Source: Desulfobacterales bacterium GWB2_56_26 (GTDB lineage: Bacteria; Desulfobacterota; Desulfobulbia; Desulfobulbales; Desulfocapsaceae). Taken from it: a stretch of 35,517 nt of DNA. Position 1 is the first letter of the stretch. Each line of letters opens with the position of its first letter. The DNA is taken from contig MGTI01000013.1 of NCBI GenBank assembly GCA_001799365.1, forward strand, positions 13,479-48,995. Reading direction: 5' to 3'. A program made the translations under genes and the position numbers. Under the pieces are notes generated by a model that saw only the letters and a list, made by a program, of their open reading frames with translations, did no database searches and had not been told where the DNA came from. Shown piece after piece: positions 23,821 through 32,931 of the stretch.

Positions 23821-25723
23821 GCATCCCGCCGGCGATCAGGCTCTGGCGCTGCCGCGTGGATACCTCCAGCAGGGTGGGGATAACGGTGCGGTCGATCATC
23901 ACCGGGATTTCGCTATCGCCCCGTTCGATGCGGCTCTTGATGTCCAGGAGCTGGAGCACCGAGCTGGAGCTCAGCCGATCATAATCCGCCGGGTTCTTGA
24001 AAGTCAGCGGCAGGATGCCGAAATTGCACAGGTTGGCCTTGTGGATCCGGGCGTAGCTTTTGGCGATCTTGACCCAAACACCGAGATAGCGGGGGGCGAG
24101 CGCCGCATGTTCGCGGCTCGAGCCCTGGCCGTAGTTCTCGCCGCCGATCACTGCGCATTCGCCGAGCATCCGGCAGCGCAGATGAAACTCCGGGTCGAGC
24201 TGATAATAGACGAACTCGCTGATCGCCTCGATATTGGAGCGCAACGGCAGCACCTTGTTGCCCGCCGGCATGATGGCATCGGTCGAAATGTTGTCCGCCA
24301 CCTTGATCGCCACTTTCACCGTTAGGTTCTCCGGCAGGGGACCCAGCTGCGGGAAGGGCTTGATGTTCGGTCCGCGCACCAGTTCCGTTGCTGCTGTCTC
24401 CTCGGTCGGGAGGGTGATGGAGGTTCGGTCGATCAGCCGCACTTCCGGCTCGTCGACCTTGGGGTAGGCCATTTCCGCCGAAAGCGTTCGCGGATCGGTG
24501 ATTACCCCTTTCAGGGCGGCGGCCGCCGCGGTTTCCGGCGAGCAGAGATAGACTTGGTCGTCCTTGGTGCCGGAGCGGCCGGGGAAGTTCCGGGGAAAGG
24601 TGCGCAGGCTCACCTGACCGGTCCCCGGCGCCTGACCCATGCCGATGCAGCCGAGGCAGCCGGACTGATGGATCTTCGCCCCCGCCTGCATGAGGTCCAT
24701 GATGCCGCCCGCGGCGATGGCATTCTCCAGAACCTGTCGGCTGCTGGGATTGATATGGAAATCGGTCTCCGGGCTGCTGTGCCGCCCCTGCATGATCTTC
24801 GCCACCCGGAGCAGGTCTTTCAAGCCGGTGTTGGCGCTTGAGCCGACGATGACCTGGTCGACTTTGGTCCCGGCGACCTGGGCGATCGCCACCACGTTGC
24901 CGGGCGACGAGGGACAGGCGATGAGCGGCTCGACTTTTGCGAGATCGATTTCGTCATAGAGATCATAGGCGGCGCCCTCGTCAGCGGAGAGGGGCTGCCA
25001 GTCTGCCTCGCGCCACTGGGCCGCCAGATACCTGCGGGTGTTGTCGTCGGACGGGAAAATCGAAGAGGTCGCCCCGAGTTCCGTGCCCATATTGCCGATA
25101 GAGGCCCTGTCCTCCACCGAGAGCGTTGTAACCCCCGGCCCGTAATATTCCACCACCATGCCCAGGCACCCTTTGACCCCGTAGCGGCGCAGCATCTCCA
25201 GAATAATGTCCTTGGCGCTGACCCATTCCGGCAGCCGGCCGACGAGTTTTACGCCCAATACCTTGGGGCAGGGCAGGTAATAGGGGCGTCCCGCCATGGC
25301 CAGCGCCACGTCGAGGCCGCCGGCCCCGAAGGACAGCAGGGAGAGCCCGGCGGCGGCCGGGGTATGGCTGTCGGCGCCGATCAGGGTGAGGCCCGGCTTG
25401 CCGAAATTTTCCAGATGGACCTGATGGGAGATGCCGTTTCCCGGCTTGCTGAAATGGATGCCGTACCGGGCGCAGGCGCTTTGCAGGAAGCGGTGATCGT
25501 CGGCGTTGCGAAAGTCGGTCTGGAGCAGGTTGTGGTCGACATACTGCGCGGCCAGGTCGACTCGGACCCGGGAGAGCCCTAAAGCCTCGAACTCCAGCAT
25601 CACCATGGTGCCGGTGGCGTCCTGGAGGAGGGCGTGATCGATTTTGAGGGCGATTTCTTCGCCAGGCGTCAGGGTGCCCGCGAGTAGGTGGGGTTCGATG
25701 ATTTTATGCGTTAGGTTTGCCAT
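23789..25723 (-). CDS. aconitate hydratase
   Basis: A 644-residue aconitase interconverting citrate and isocitrate in the TCA cycle. The [4Fe-4S] cluster cysteines are visible: IACPSSPGNV near residue 270 and HQSGCLGCIGMG near 355-358. Other motifs are LIGADSHTPAAAG near 115 and the C-terminal swivel domain GGENYGQGSSREHAALAPRY. The ATG at 25723 is chosen because AAGGAGG lies 5 bp upstream; a GTG two codons earlier is inside that site. It is last in the minus-strand TCA operon, separated from the E3 gene by palindromic repeats. Whether to call it AcnA or the smaller single-chain type is left open. Confidence 0.92.
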   Translation of the reverse strand: MANLTHKIIEPHLLAGTLTPGEEIALKIDHALLQDATGTMVMLEFEALGLSRVRVDLAAQYVDHNLLQTDFRNADDHRFLQSACARYGIHFSKPGNGISHQVHLENFGKPGLTLIGADSHTPAAAGLSLLSFGAGGLDVALAMAGRPYYLPCPKVLGVKLVGRLPEWVSAKDIILEMLRRYGVKGCLGMVVEYYGPGVTTLSVEDRASIGNMGTELGATSSIFPSDDNTRRYLAAQWREADWQPLSADEGAAYDLYDEIDLAKVEPLIACPSSPGNVVAIAQVAGTKVDQVIVGSSANTGLKDLLRVAKIMQGRHSSPETDFHINPSSRQVLENAIAAGGIMDLMQAGAKIHQSGCLGCIGMGQAPGTGQVSLRTFPRNFPGRSGTKDDQVYLCSPETAAAAALKGVITDPRTLSAEMAYPKVDEPEVRLIDRTSITLPTEETAATELVRGPNIKPFPQLGPLPENLTVKVAIKVADNISTDAIMPAGNKVLPLRSNIEAISEFVYYQLDPEFHLRCRMLGECAVIGGENYGQGSSREHAALAPRYLGVWVKIAKSYARIHKANLCNFGILPLTFKNPADYDRLSSSSVLQLLDIKSRIERGDSEIPVMIDRTVIPTLLEVSTRQRQSLIAGGMLNLVRGELGG

Positions 25724-25743
25724 GCGCACCTCCTTTGGAGTGC

Positions 25744-25767
25744 AGGGGCGAAAGATTTTTCGCCCCT
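25744..25767. repeat. dispersed palindrome, GGGGCGAAA type
   Basis: AGGGGCGAAA (25744-25753) and TTTCGCCCCT (25758-25767) form a perfect 10-bp inverted repeat around GATT. A second copy lies at 32165-32192. Both sit next to a GGTGCGC-type palindrome. Confidence 0.8.
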
Positions 25768-25777
25768 ACGCAGACCT

Positions 25778-25836
25778 GTAGGGTGCGCCGTGCGCACCAA
25801 CGGAACGACAAGAGCGGTGCGCACGGCGCACCCTAC
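25778..25836. repeat. dispersed palindrome, GTAGGGTGCGC type (intact)
   Basis: A perfect 21-bp inverted repeat: left arm 25778-25798 beginning GTAGGGTGCGCC, right arm 25816-25836 ending GGCGCACCCTAC, with 17 bp between. It lies between the aconitase and E3 genes and could also form a strong mRNA hairpin there. Confidence 0.85.
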
Positions 25837-25837
25837 G

Positions 25838-27247
25838 TCATCCGTGAATGGCGCTCCCCGTCACATTCAATGCGGCTTCCTTCACTGCCTCGGCAAGCGT
25901 CGGATGGGCGTGGCAGACGCGGGCCAGATCCTCGCTGCTGGCGGAAAATTCCATCGCCGCCACCGCCTCGGCGAGCAGGTCCCCAGCCGCAGGACCGATG
26001 ATGTGGACGCCCAGCAGCCTGTCGGTATCCCGGTGGGCGATAACCTTGACCATGCCGTCGGCATCACCCAGGGCGAGAGCCCGGCCGTTGCCTTTGAAGT
26101 AGAAAGAGCCGGTTTTGACCGGGATATTTTCTTCCTTCAGGGCCTCCTCGGTCCGGCCGACCCAGGCCACCTCGGGATGGGTGTAGACGATGCTCGGCAC
26201 CGCCTGATAGTTGACATGGCCGTAGCCGGTGAAGAGTTGCTCGACGCAGGCCACCCCTTCTTCCGAGGCCTTGTGCGCCAGCATCGCTCCGCCGATGACA
26301 TCGCCGATGGCATAGATTCCGGAAATCGAGGTCTGCCAGTGGGAGTCGGCAACGATAAAGCCCCGGTCGTCGACGGTACCGCCCAGTTCGGTAAAGCCTA
26401 AGGCCGCCGTGCACGGTTTCCTGCCGGTGGCGATGAGCACCTTGTCGGCTGAGAGCATTTCCCGGCCGGCGACGGCTATTCGGCAGCCTTCGTCCGTCCG
26501 GGCGATGCTCTCGATTTTCGCCCCGAGCAAAAACTTCATACCCTGCTTTTTCAGGAGGCGCAGGGCGAGCTTGCCGATGTCCCGGTCGGCGGTCGGCAGC
26601 ACCCGGTCGAGATACTCCACCACCGTGACCTCCGCGCCCAGCCGCTGCCAGACCGAGCCGAGCTCCAATCCCACCGCGCCGGCCCCGGCCACCACCAGGC
26701 TTTTCGGGATCTCGGTAAAGGAGAGCGCCTCAGTGCTGGATACCACCTGCCTGCCGTCGATGATAACGCCGGGGATGGTGGCGGCCGTGCTGCCCGTGGC
26801 AATGAGGATGGCGCGGGCCGTCAGCTTACGACTCGTTTTGCCTTTCACCTCGACGGTATCGGAAGTCAGGAGCCGGGCCGTGCCGACAAACCTGTCGATC
26901 TTGTTTTTCTTGAAGAGAAACTCGACGCCTGCGGTGAGAGTTCCCACCACCGCATTCTTCCTCGCCATCATCGCCTGCAGGTCAAGCGTTACCTCCCCCA
27001 CCGCAATCCCGTGGGCGGCAAGCCCGGTTGTACACGCCTGGTATTTGTGCGACGATTCGAGCAGGGCCTTGCTCGGGATGCAACCGACATTGAGGCAGGT
27101 GCCGCCCAGGGTCTGGTCTTTTTCCACGCAGGCGACCTTTTTCCCCAGCTGGGCCGCGCGGATGGCGGCGACATAACCGCCGGGGCCGGCGCCGATCACC
27201 AGGAGATCGTAGATTTTTTGGTCCTCTTTTTGGTTCTCGACGGCCAT
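25838..27247 (-). CDS. lpdA: dihydrolipoamide dehydrogenase (E3)
   Basis: A 469-residue flavoprotein that reoxidises the lipoyl groups of E2 with NAD+. It shows an N-terminal FAD fold (VIGAGPGGYVAAIRAA, 17-32), the redox-active disulfide C51 and C56 in GGTCLNVGCIPSK, an NAD-binding core VVAGAGAVGLELGS near 190, GIYAIGDV near 310, and catalytic His448 and Glu453 in HAHPTLAEA. Two bases separate its ATG from the E2 stop, so it belongs to the 2-oxoglutarate dehydrogenase operon. Length and motifs are complete. Confidence 0.95.
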   Translation of the reverse strand: MAVENQKEDQKIYDLLVIGAGPGGYVAAIRAAQLGKKVACVEKDQTLGGTCLNVGCIPSKALLESSHKYQACTTGLAAHGIAVGEVTLDLQAMMARKNAVVGTLTAGVEFLFKKNKIDRFVGTARLLTSDTVEVKGKTSRKLTARAILIATGSTAATIPGVIIDGRQVVSSTEALSFTEIPKSLVVAGAGAVGLELGSVWQRLGAEVTVVEYLDRVLPTADRDIGKLALRLLKKQGMKFLLGAKIESIARTDEGCRIAVAGREMLSADKVLIATGRKPCTAALGFTELGGTVDDRGFIVADSHWQTSISGIYAIGDVIGGAMLAHKASEEGVACVEQLFTGYGHVNYQAVPSIVYTHPEVAWVGRTEEALKEENIPVKTGSFYFKGNGRALALGDADGMVKVIAHRDTDRLLGVHIIGPAAGDLLAEAVAAMEFSASSEDLARVCHAHPTLAEAVKEAALNVTGSAIHG

Positions 27248-27249
27248 GG

Positions 27250-28503
27250 TCAGATCTCCAGGAGAAGTTTCTGCGGCTCTTCTATCCGCTCCTTGATGCC
27301 CTTCAGGAAGGTCACCGCCTCGCGGCCGTCGATGATGCGGTGGTCGTAGGAGAGGGCCAGATACATCACCGGCCGGATCACCACCTGGCCGGCCACCGCC
27401 ACCGGCCGATCCTTGATCGCGTGCAGGCCGAGGATGGCGCTCTGCGGCGGATTGACGATAGGCGTCGACAGCATCGAGCCGTACACCCCGCCATTGCTGA
27501 TGGTGAAGGTGCCGCCGCGCAGTTCCTCGGGCGTGAGCGTATTGTTCTTGGCTTTTTCGCCGAGAGCCGCGATCTGCCGCTCTATTTCGGCAAAGGTCAG
27601 CCGTTCGGCACGGCGGATCACCGGCACCACCAGTCCCTTGCCGCCGCCGATGGCCACACCGACGTCGATACTGTCCCGATAGACGATCTCGTTGCCGTCA
27701 ATCATGGCGTTGACCAGGGGGAATTCCCGCAGCCCCGCCACCACCGCCCTGACGAAGAAGGACATGAAGCCGAGCCGCACCCCGTATTTTTCGGCAAACT
27801 GGGGGCCCAGATCTGCCCGCAGCTGCTTCACCGCCGACATATCCGCCTCGTTGAAGGTGGTCAGGATGGCCATGGTCCGCTTGGCTTCCAGGAGCCGGGT
27901 GGCGATGGTCCGGCGCAGCAGGCTCATGGGCACCCGGCGCTCCCTGCCCGGTTCTTCGCCACTCACTTCCGCCGCGGCAGGCGGCGCGGCCGGTACCGGC
28001 TCCGGCATGATGTCCTGCGCCTCGGTCCGGGCGGGGGCGCCAGGGCGCAGGCCGGCCGCCGCCCGAATGGCGTCCTCCTTCAATATCCTGTCGCCGGGGC
28101 CGGTGGGCGTCACCTGCTCGGCCGCAATCTTTTCCTGCGCCAGAATCCGCGCCGCCGCGGGCATGACCTTGGCCTCCAGGTCCGTGGCTTTTTCCTCTTC
28201 CTCTGGCGGCGGGGCTTCTACCGTCTCGGCAGCCTTCTTCTCCGGCTTTGCGGCGGCCGACCCGGATTCGGTGTCAATCCGGGCAATGACGTCTCCGGAA
28301 TGAGCCTTTTGCCCCTGCGGCTTGACAATTTCCACCAGAACCCCTTCCCGGGGCGAGGGCAGCTCCACCGTGGCCTTTTCCGACTCGATGGCGACCAGCG
28401 AATCGTCCGTATGGACCATGTCGCCGATATGTACCAGCCACTCGCCGATCTCCACTTCGCTGATCGATTCCCCCAGGTCGGGCACTCTGATTTCGATGAT
28501 CAT
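27250..28503 (-). CDS. sucB: dihydrolipoamide succinyltransferase (2-oxoglutarate dehydrogenase E2)
   Basis: A 417-residue E2. One lipoyl domain (1-75) has Lys43 in ESEKATVEL. An Ala/Pro/Glu-rich linker leads to an E3/E1-binding domain near 115-150 ([13 protein letters not shown]). The catalytic domain follows, with His388 and Asp392 in [11 protein letters not shown]. It moves the succinyl group from E1 to CoA. ATGA overlap with the E1 stop shows translational coupling. The upstream gene is an OdhA-type E1, which fixes the substrate as 2-oxoglutarate. Confidence 0.94.
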   Translation of the reverse strand: MIIEIRVPDLGESISEVEIGEWLVHIGDMVHTDDSLVAIESEKATVELPSPREGVLVEIVKPQGQKAHSGDVIARIDTESGSAAAKPEKKAAETVEAPPPEEEEKATDLEAKVMPAAARILAQEKIAAEQVTPTGPGDRILKEDAIRAAAGLRPGAPARTEAQDIMPEPVPAAPPAAAEVSGEEPGRERRVPMSLLRRTIATRLLEAKRTMAILTTFNEADMSAVKQLRADLGPQFAEKYGVRLGFMSFFVRAVVAGLREFPLVNAMIDGNEIVYRDSIDVGVAIGGGKGLVVPVIRRAERLTFAEIERQIAALGEKAKNNTLTPEELRGGTFTISNGGVYGSMLSTPIVNPPQSAILGLHAIKDRPVAVAGQVVIRPVMYLALSYDHRIIDGREAVTFLKGIKERIEEPQKLLLEI

Positions 28504-31298
28504 CCTTTTCCCCCTCTCTTGAATGCTTGATGGATCAACAGTGACTGTTCGAGCTTGTGGCTGGCGGCCGATCCGGTCGCAGGCGTGGCCGATTCGGGCC
28601 GGCCGACCTTGTCGAATTGCCAGTGTTCCCGGAGGAGTTCCCCAAATTTCATGCGGATGAAGGGATAGGCACCCATATTGAGGGGCTCTTCCTGCACCCA
28701 GGTGAGTGGAATTCCTCCGGGGTAGCGGGATAAAGCGGTCATGAGCGTCACCTCCGGCAGGGGGTAGAGCTGCTCCAGACGGACGATGGCGACATTGGTC
28801 AGGTCCCTCTCCTTGCGGCCGTTCAACAGGTCGTAATAGACCTTCCCGGTACAGAGCAGGATATGGCGGACGTCTTCGGGCGGAACCTCGGGATCGGCAA
28901 GGATTTTATGGAAGGTGCCGGTGGTCAGCGCCGTCAGCGGCGATACGGCCAGGGGATGGCGCAAGAGACTCTTCGGCGACATGACGATCAGCGGTTTTCT
29001 GATCCGGCGCATCACCTGACGGCGCAGGAGGTGGAAGATCTGGGCCGGTTCGGTGGGCGACACCACCTGATAGTTGTCTGTTGCTGCCATGGCGAGGAAG
29101 CGCTCCAGTCGAGCGCTGGCATGCTCCGGCCCGGTGCCTTCAAGGCCGTGGGGCAGAAGCAGCACGAGCCCGGACAACAGGTTCCATTTGGTCTCGGCCG
29201 AGGCGATGAACTGATCGATATAGACCTGGGCGGCGTTGGCGAAATCGCCGAACTGCGCCTCCCAGATCACCAGGGATTCGGGGAAGGCAGTGGAATAGCC
29301 GTACTCGAAGCCGAGCACCGCGCCCTCGGTGAGCGGGCTGTTGACGATATCGATCCGGCCCTGAGGCTTGGCGATACCAGCCAGGGGCATGAAGGTGGCC
29401 CCGGTTTCCGTGTCGTGGAGGACGCTGTGCCGGTGGCTGAAGGTTCCCCGCTGGGTGTCCTGGCCGCAGAGCCGGACCGGCACCTGCTCGTCGACCAGCG
29501 CCGCGTAGGCGAGGGTCTCGGCCGCGCCCCAGTCGAGCGGCACCTTGCCTGCGCACATCTGCCGGCGTTGTTCGAGGAGCCGTGCGACCTTCGGATTGAC
29601 CTTGAAGCCCTCCGGCACCGCCGTCAGCAGGCCGCCCAGCCGCCGCAGGGTCTCCATTGCGACCCCGGTCTCGACCTCCGGCACCTGATCGTCGGGACCG
29701 CCCACATAGGGGCCGTGCGAGGGCATAAACAGACCCGCCCGCCTGGAAGCACTCTCCTTGTCGGCTACCAGCCTGCTGTATTCCTCCTCCAGGTACTGCT
29801 CGCGGGAGCGGCGGATGGTTTCCGCCTCCTCCTGGGTCAGTTCGCCCAAGGAGACCAGATGCTCGGTGTAGCGCTTCATGACCGTCGGCCGCCGGTCGAT
29901 CTCTTTGTACATGAGGGGCTGGGTGAACCGCGGCTCGTCGCCTTCATTATGACCGCGCCGCCGATAGCAGTACATGTCGAGCACCACATCCCGCTGGAAC
30001 TCTTTGCGGAAGTCTAGCGCCAGATCGAGACACTGGGCCACCGCGTCGGGGACCTCGCCGTTGACGTGGAAGATCGGGGATTGCAGCATCTTTGCCACAT
30101 CGCTCGCGTAGGTGGTGGAGCGGCCTTCCGAGGGCAGCGTGGTGAAGCCGATCTGGTTGTTGACCACGATATGGAGCGTCCCGCCGACCGAAAAACCGGT
30201 AAGGCCGCTGAGATTCAGGGTCTCCTGGACGATGCCTTCGCCGGCGATGGCGGCGTCGCCATGGATGAGGATCAACAGCCCCTTCTGCGACGTGTCGTAG
30301 CCCTGTTTGGCCTGGCGGGCCTTGAGTGCCCCTTGCGCCACCGGGCCGACGAATTCCAGATGACTCGGGTTGAAGGAGAGGTCGAGGATGACCTTCTTGT
30401 TGTCGTCGGTACTCCAGACCCGGTGATATCCTTTATGGTATTTCACGTCGCCGCGGCCGATGTTCAGCTCCGGGTCGGCATCCTGGAATTCGCTGAAGAT
30501 TGTATGGGTGTGCTTGCCCATGATGTTGACCAGCACATTGAGTCGGCCGCGGTGGGCCATGCCGATGACGATGTTGTCCACCCCCTGCGCCGCCGCCTTT
30601 TCGATGGCCTGATCGAGGAGAGGAATGAGGGTCTCCGCCCCTTCCAGGGAAAAGGACTTGGCGCCGACGAATTTCTTCTGGATGAAATGCTCGAAAACCA
30701 CCGCATCGGTCAGCCGCTCGATGATCCGAATCTGCTGCCGGCGGCTGAGCTTCATGATGTTTCTGGTGAGTTCCATCCGGTCCTGCAGCCACTCCCGTTC
30801 GTCCAAGGCATCGATATGCATGAATTGAACGCCGATGAAGCCGGTGTAGGTCTCCTTCAGGATGTCGATGATTTCGCGGAGCGGTATGGCCTCCTTGCCG
30901 GAGATGTGGCCGAAGTTGAACAGCAGATCGAGGTCTTCGTCGGCCATGCCGTAATAGGCAGGATCGAGTTCGGGCAGCGAGGTCCGAGGATTGCCCAAAG
31001 GGTTGACTTTTGCCAGCAGATGGCCGCGCACCCGGTAGTTGCGGACCAAGAAGCTGACGTTGTACTGCAGAAACGACATCGCCTCGGCCCGGCCGCAGCC
31101 GGCGCAGACCTTGCCGCCGGGGCCGAAGCCCTGATGCAGCTGCTGCATGCCCAGGGTGAGGTCGGGCGGCGCCGGCCGTTCGAGTGCCTCGAAATAGCCT
31201 CGCCACTCCGGCGGCACGGTCTCGGGATCCTGGCGATACTGCTGCCATAACTCTTCGGCGTAGTCGATATTGTCGAAAAGAGGATACTCGGTCTTCAT
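28500..31298 (-). CDS. sucA: 2-oxoglutarate dehydrogenase E1
   Basis: A 932-residue thiamine-diphosphate enzyme of the OdhA type. The N-terminus [20 protein letters not shown] matches the E2-docking segment of the family. The body has [17 protein letters not shown] near 265, the cofactor-binding [10 protein letters not shown] near 340, NNQIGFTT near 378, and [18 protein letters not shown] near 445. It decarboxylates 2-oxoglutarate and transfers succinyl to the lipoyl group of E2. AAAGGAG lies 6 bp before the ATG. A small in-family extra, [17 protein letters not shown] near 55, carries a CxxC pair. First gene of the operon. Confidence 0.95.
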   Translation of the reverse strand: MKTEYPLFDNIDYAEELWQQYRQDPETVPPEWRGYFEALERPAPPDLTLGMQQLHQGFGPGGKVCAGCGRAEAMSFLQYNVSFLVRNYRVRGHLLAKVNPLGNPRTSLPELDPAYYGMADEDLDLLFNFGHISGKEAIPLREIIDILKETYTGFIGVQFMHIDALDEREWLQDRMELTRNIMKLSRRQQIRIIERLTDAVVFEHFIQKKFVGAKSFSLEGAETLIPLLDQAIEKAAAQGVDNIVIGMAHRGRLNVLVNIMGKHTHTIFSEFQDADPELNIGRGDVKYHKGYHRVWSTDDNKKVILDLSFNPSHLEFVGPVAQGALKARQAKQGYDTSQKGLLILIHGDAAIAGEGIVQETLNLSGLTGFSVGGTLHIVVNNQIGFTTLPSEGRSTTYASDVAKMLQSPIFHVNGEVPDAVAQCLDLALDFRKEFQRDVVLDMYCYRRRGHNEGDEPRFTQPLMYKEIDRRPTVMKRYTEHLVSLGELTQEEAETIRRSREQYLEEEYSRLVADKESASRRAGLFMPSHGPYVGGPDDQVPEVETGVAMETLRRLGGLLTAVPEGFKVNPKVARLLEQRRQMCAGKVPLDWGAAETLAYAALVDEQVPVRLCGQDTQRGTFSHRHSVLHDTETGATFMPLAGIAKPQGRIDIVNSPLTEGAVLGFEYGYSTAFPESLVIWEAQFGDFANAAQVYIDQFIASAETKWNLLSGLVLLLPHGLEGTGPEHASARLERFLAMAATDNYQVVSPTEPAQIFHLLRRQVMRRIRKPLIVMSPKSLLRHPLAVSPLTALTTGTFHKILADPEVPPEDVRHILLCTGKVYYDLLNGRKERDLTNVAIVRLEQLYPLPEVTLMTALSRYPGGIPLTWVQEEPLNMGAYPFIRMKFGELLREHWQFDKVGRPESATPATGSAASHKLEQSLLIHQAFKRGGKG

Positions 31299-31458
31299 CG
31301 TCGCTCCTTTCTGCGTATGTTCGGCACATCCACCGCCACCTTATCTTAACCAAAGTCGGCGGGGATGAGCAAGGAAATGCTTCATGAAAAGGATAGAAAA
31401 TGGTGTTTGGTCCGTCAACCGATTGTGTGGCACGTGTCGTCGCGGGAACCTCGAATCA

Positions 31459-31486
31459 TTGACAATTGCCATTCTAATCCTACACT
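31459..31486 (+). promoter_or_regulatory. candidate sigma-70 promoter for the DsrC-like gene
   Basis: A perfect -35 TTGACA (31459-31464) is followed, after 16 bp, by TACACT (31481-31486), four of six matches to the -10 box. The leader to the ATG at 31690 would be about 200 nt and would include the palindrome at 31603. Confidence 0.4.
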
Positions 31487-31602
31487 GTAGTATAAGCAGG
31501 TCGGCACCGGAAATAAGCAAAAATTGTGTCTTTTCAAATGGCGTTCTCCCGGTCGGGTCACTTTGTTACCAACGTCGGCGGTGCGTACAACATCGGGGGT
31601 AC

Positions 31603-31651
31603 GTAGGGTGCGCCGTGCGCACCATCCTTTGGTGCGCACGGCGCACCCTAC
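31603..31651. repeat. dispersed palindrome, GTAGGGTGCGC type (intact)
   Basis: Left arm 31603-31623 and right arm 31631-31651 are identical to the arms at 25778, with only a 7-bp spacer. The structure lies about 40 bp upstream of the DsrC-like gene. Confidence 0.85.
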
Positions 31652-31689
31652 AAGAAAGTGGGCCGACCGACGATGCAATGGAGGTGGCT

Positions 31690-32046
31690 ATGTCTCAACT
31701 ATTAGTCGGTAATACCGGAATCGAACTCGATAAAGACGGTTTCCTCAGCAGCCCGGATCAGTGGAATGAGGAGGTAGCCCGCGCGCTGGCCGAGCACGAG
31801 GGCATAGAGACGCTGAATCAAGCGAAAATCGTCATCCTGAAGTATTTGCGCGAGTATTTCGAGAAAAATCACAACTTTCCCATTCTGCGCTCCGTGTGCA
31901 AAAAAGTCGGTGCATCCGCCAACTGTATAACGGATGAATTCGTCGACCCGATGAAGGCCTGGAAGATCGCCGGCCTTCCCAAACCGCCTTCGGTATTTTT
32001 TACCAGCTTCGACGGCAAGAATTACTTCGCCAATCCCTTTTATTGA
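31690..32046 (+). CDS. DsrC/TusE-family protein lacking both redox cysteines
   Basis: A 118-residue protein with the full DsrC fold: LDKDGFLSSPDQWNEEVARA, then HNFPILRSVCKKVG, and a C-terminal arm AWKIAGLPKPPSVFF. In dissimilatory DsrC the arm reads ACKIAGLPKPTGCV, with two cysteines that carry trisulfide. Here the first is Trp and the penultimate one is Ser; the tail is extended by about 14 residues (to NPFY). Two other cysteines remain at positions not known to be catalytic. The ATG is supported by GGAGG just upstream. It resembles the non-catalytic or regulatory DsrC-like group rather than a sulfur carrier. Transcribed alone, between palindromes. Confidence 0.87.
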   Translation: MSQLLVGNTGIELDKDGFLSSPDQWNEEVARALAEHEGIETLNQAKIVILKYLREYFEKNHNFPILRSVCKKVGASANCITDEFVDPMKAWKIAGLPKPPSVFFTSFDGKNYFANPFY

Positions 32047-32057
32047 TTTGGGGAGAT

Positions 32058-32114
32058 GTAGGGTGCGTCGTGCGCATCATCCTGGTGTTCCTTGGTGCGC
32101 ACGGCGCACCCTAC
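32058..32114. repeat. dispersed palindrome, GTAGGGTGCGC type (one arm decayed)
   Basis: Left arm 32058-32078 carries two changes from the consensus; right arm 32094-32114 is intact. It lies just after the DsrC-like gene, where it may also act as an mRNA 3' hairpin. Confidence 0.8.
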
Positions 32115-32164
32115 GCTTGCAAACCCCTTCTCTTGATTTCGGTTAGCCTGATTTCGGTGGGCCT

Positions 32165-32192
32165 GTAGGGGCGAAAAATCTTTCGCCCTTAC
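32165..32192. repeat. dispersed palindrome, GGGGCGAAA type
   Basis: GTAGGGGCGAAA then AATC then TTTCGCCCTTAC, a near-perfect 12-bp inverted repeat, is related to the copy at 25744-25767. Confidence 0.8.
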
Positions 32193-32300
32193 TGAACACA
32201 AAAAAACCACCGGCCTTTGATAGGGTTCATGGTCGTGTTCATGATCCCAAGGACGCGGTGGCTGGGTTTTTGTGGTGCGGTTGGACGGGCTGGCCGATAA

Positions 32301-32513
32301 TCACCTTATCGGGCTGGGATTGCAGAGATTGGTTGCTTCCGCCGAAACGGACCCGCAGGCATCGCAGCTATATTTCATGTTGTCGAGTTTCTCTTCGCAG
32401 ACTTGAAGTGCCGGAGCGCCGCAGAACTTGGCGTCGAATTCCTCGCTGGTTGGATTGCAGAGGCTGCTGAAATCATCTGCGGCCGCGCCGCAGTTTTGGC
32501 ATGTATATGACAT
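32301..32513 (-). CDS. small duplicated cysteine-motif (zinc-ribbon-like) protein
   Basis: A 70-residue protein with an AAGGAG site seven bases before its ATG. Two copies of one motif, Y-x-C-x2-C-G-x9-L-C-N-P, lie at residues 3-21 and 48-66 with identical spacing (C5, C8, C19 and C50, C53, C64). C31 and C39 lie between them. Eight cysteines in 70 residues point to metal binding, possibly one or two zinc or iron sites. The family was not recognised beyond this. A longer frame starting at 32705 is rejected because its upstream part has no such pattern or ribosome site. Confidence 0.75.
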   Translation of the reverse strand: MSYTCQNCGAAADDFSSLCNPTSEEFDAKFCGAPALQVCEEKLDNMKYSCDACGSVSAEATNLCNPSPIR

Positions 32514-32610
32514 CGTCGTTCTCCTTGTGCTGAAGTTGAAGAGGCCCCGTTCAGGATGGCCGGGACATTTTTCCGCCCATGGCGTTGGGGAAACGGGAAG
32601 CCTAGGAAAA

Positions 32611-32639
32611 CTGTTAAGCGGTGTACGGAAGGTTGTCAA
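32611..32639 (-). promoter_or_regulatory. candidate promoter for the small cysteine-motif gene
   Basis: On the minus strand a perfect TTGACA (32634-32639) is followed, after 17 bp, by TAACAG (32611-32616). The start would lie about 90 nt upstream of the ATG. Confidence 0.4.
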
Positions 32640-32845
32640 TGCCGGCCGGGACCTGCAGGACATCCCTGGAGGGCTATCGATCGTTTCCGGCGAAAGAATG
32701 TGCATGTTGTAATGCCGCCGTCTGTCCCGGCAAGGGCGAGGTCATATTTATGACATACTTTGTCGGCTAGGACTGTTATTTAATTTTCTTGCGGAATGGT
32801 CGGGTAGATGTTAGTTATTCTTTCATATTGAGGCCTTCATCAAGC

Positions 32846-32869
32846 CTGCGGCCCTGCGGCCCTGCGGCC
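32846..32869. repeat. 8-bp tandem repeat, three copies
   Basis: CTGCGGCC is repeated three times without spacer, followed by CG. It may be prone to slippage; it lies about 60 bp upstream of the CheB-CheR start. Confidence 0.85.
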
Positions 32870-32881
32870 CGTAATTCTTCC

Positions 32882-32929
32882 GGCCTCTTTGCCAACCAAA
32901 GGCCTGTAATCAGCCGACCCGGCTTTTTT
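32882..32929 (+). promoter_or_regulatory. paired hairpins ending in a T tract immediately before the CheB-CheR gene
   Basis: The first hairpin is GGCC-tc-TTTG with CAAAGGCC (32882-32904). The second is AGCCG-acc-CGGCT followed by TTTTT (32912-32929), the shape of an intrinsic terminator. It ends 3 bp before the ATG, where a ribosome site would be expected and none is seen. It could be the terminator of an upstream transcript or a leader attenuator. Confidence 0.45.
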
Positions 32930-32931
32930 GA

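Larger units (their letters stand above)
31299..31689. other. 391-bp divergent intergenic region
   Basis: No gene is supported. The region contains a candidate plus-strand promoter at 31459-31486, a GTAGGGTGCGC-type palindrome at 31603-31651 and leader sequence of the DsrC-like gene. It must also hold the start of the minus-strand 2-oxoglutarate dehydrogenase operon, whose promoter I could not place. Confidence 0.5.
32514..32931. other. 418-bp divergent intergenic region
   Basis: No gene is supported. It holds a candidate minus-strand promoter (32611-32639), three tandem copies of CTGCGGCC (32846-32869), and two hairpins just before the CheB-CheR gene. Confidence 0.5.

Noticed and set aside
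25744-25836. CRISPR array from closely spaced palindromes
   Set aside because: Only two different inverted repeats are present, with no regular repeat-spacer pattern.
28863-31250. Long plus-strand frames opposite the 2-oxoglutarate dehydrogenase E1 gene
   Set aside because: Shadow frames of a conserved gene, with biased composition and no recognisable domain.
31429-31447. Possible sigma-54 promoter (TGGCACG followed by GTCGTCGC)
   Set aside because: Eleven rather than ten bases separate GG and GC and the -12 element lacks TTGC, so it does not fit.
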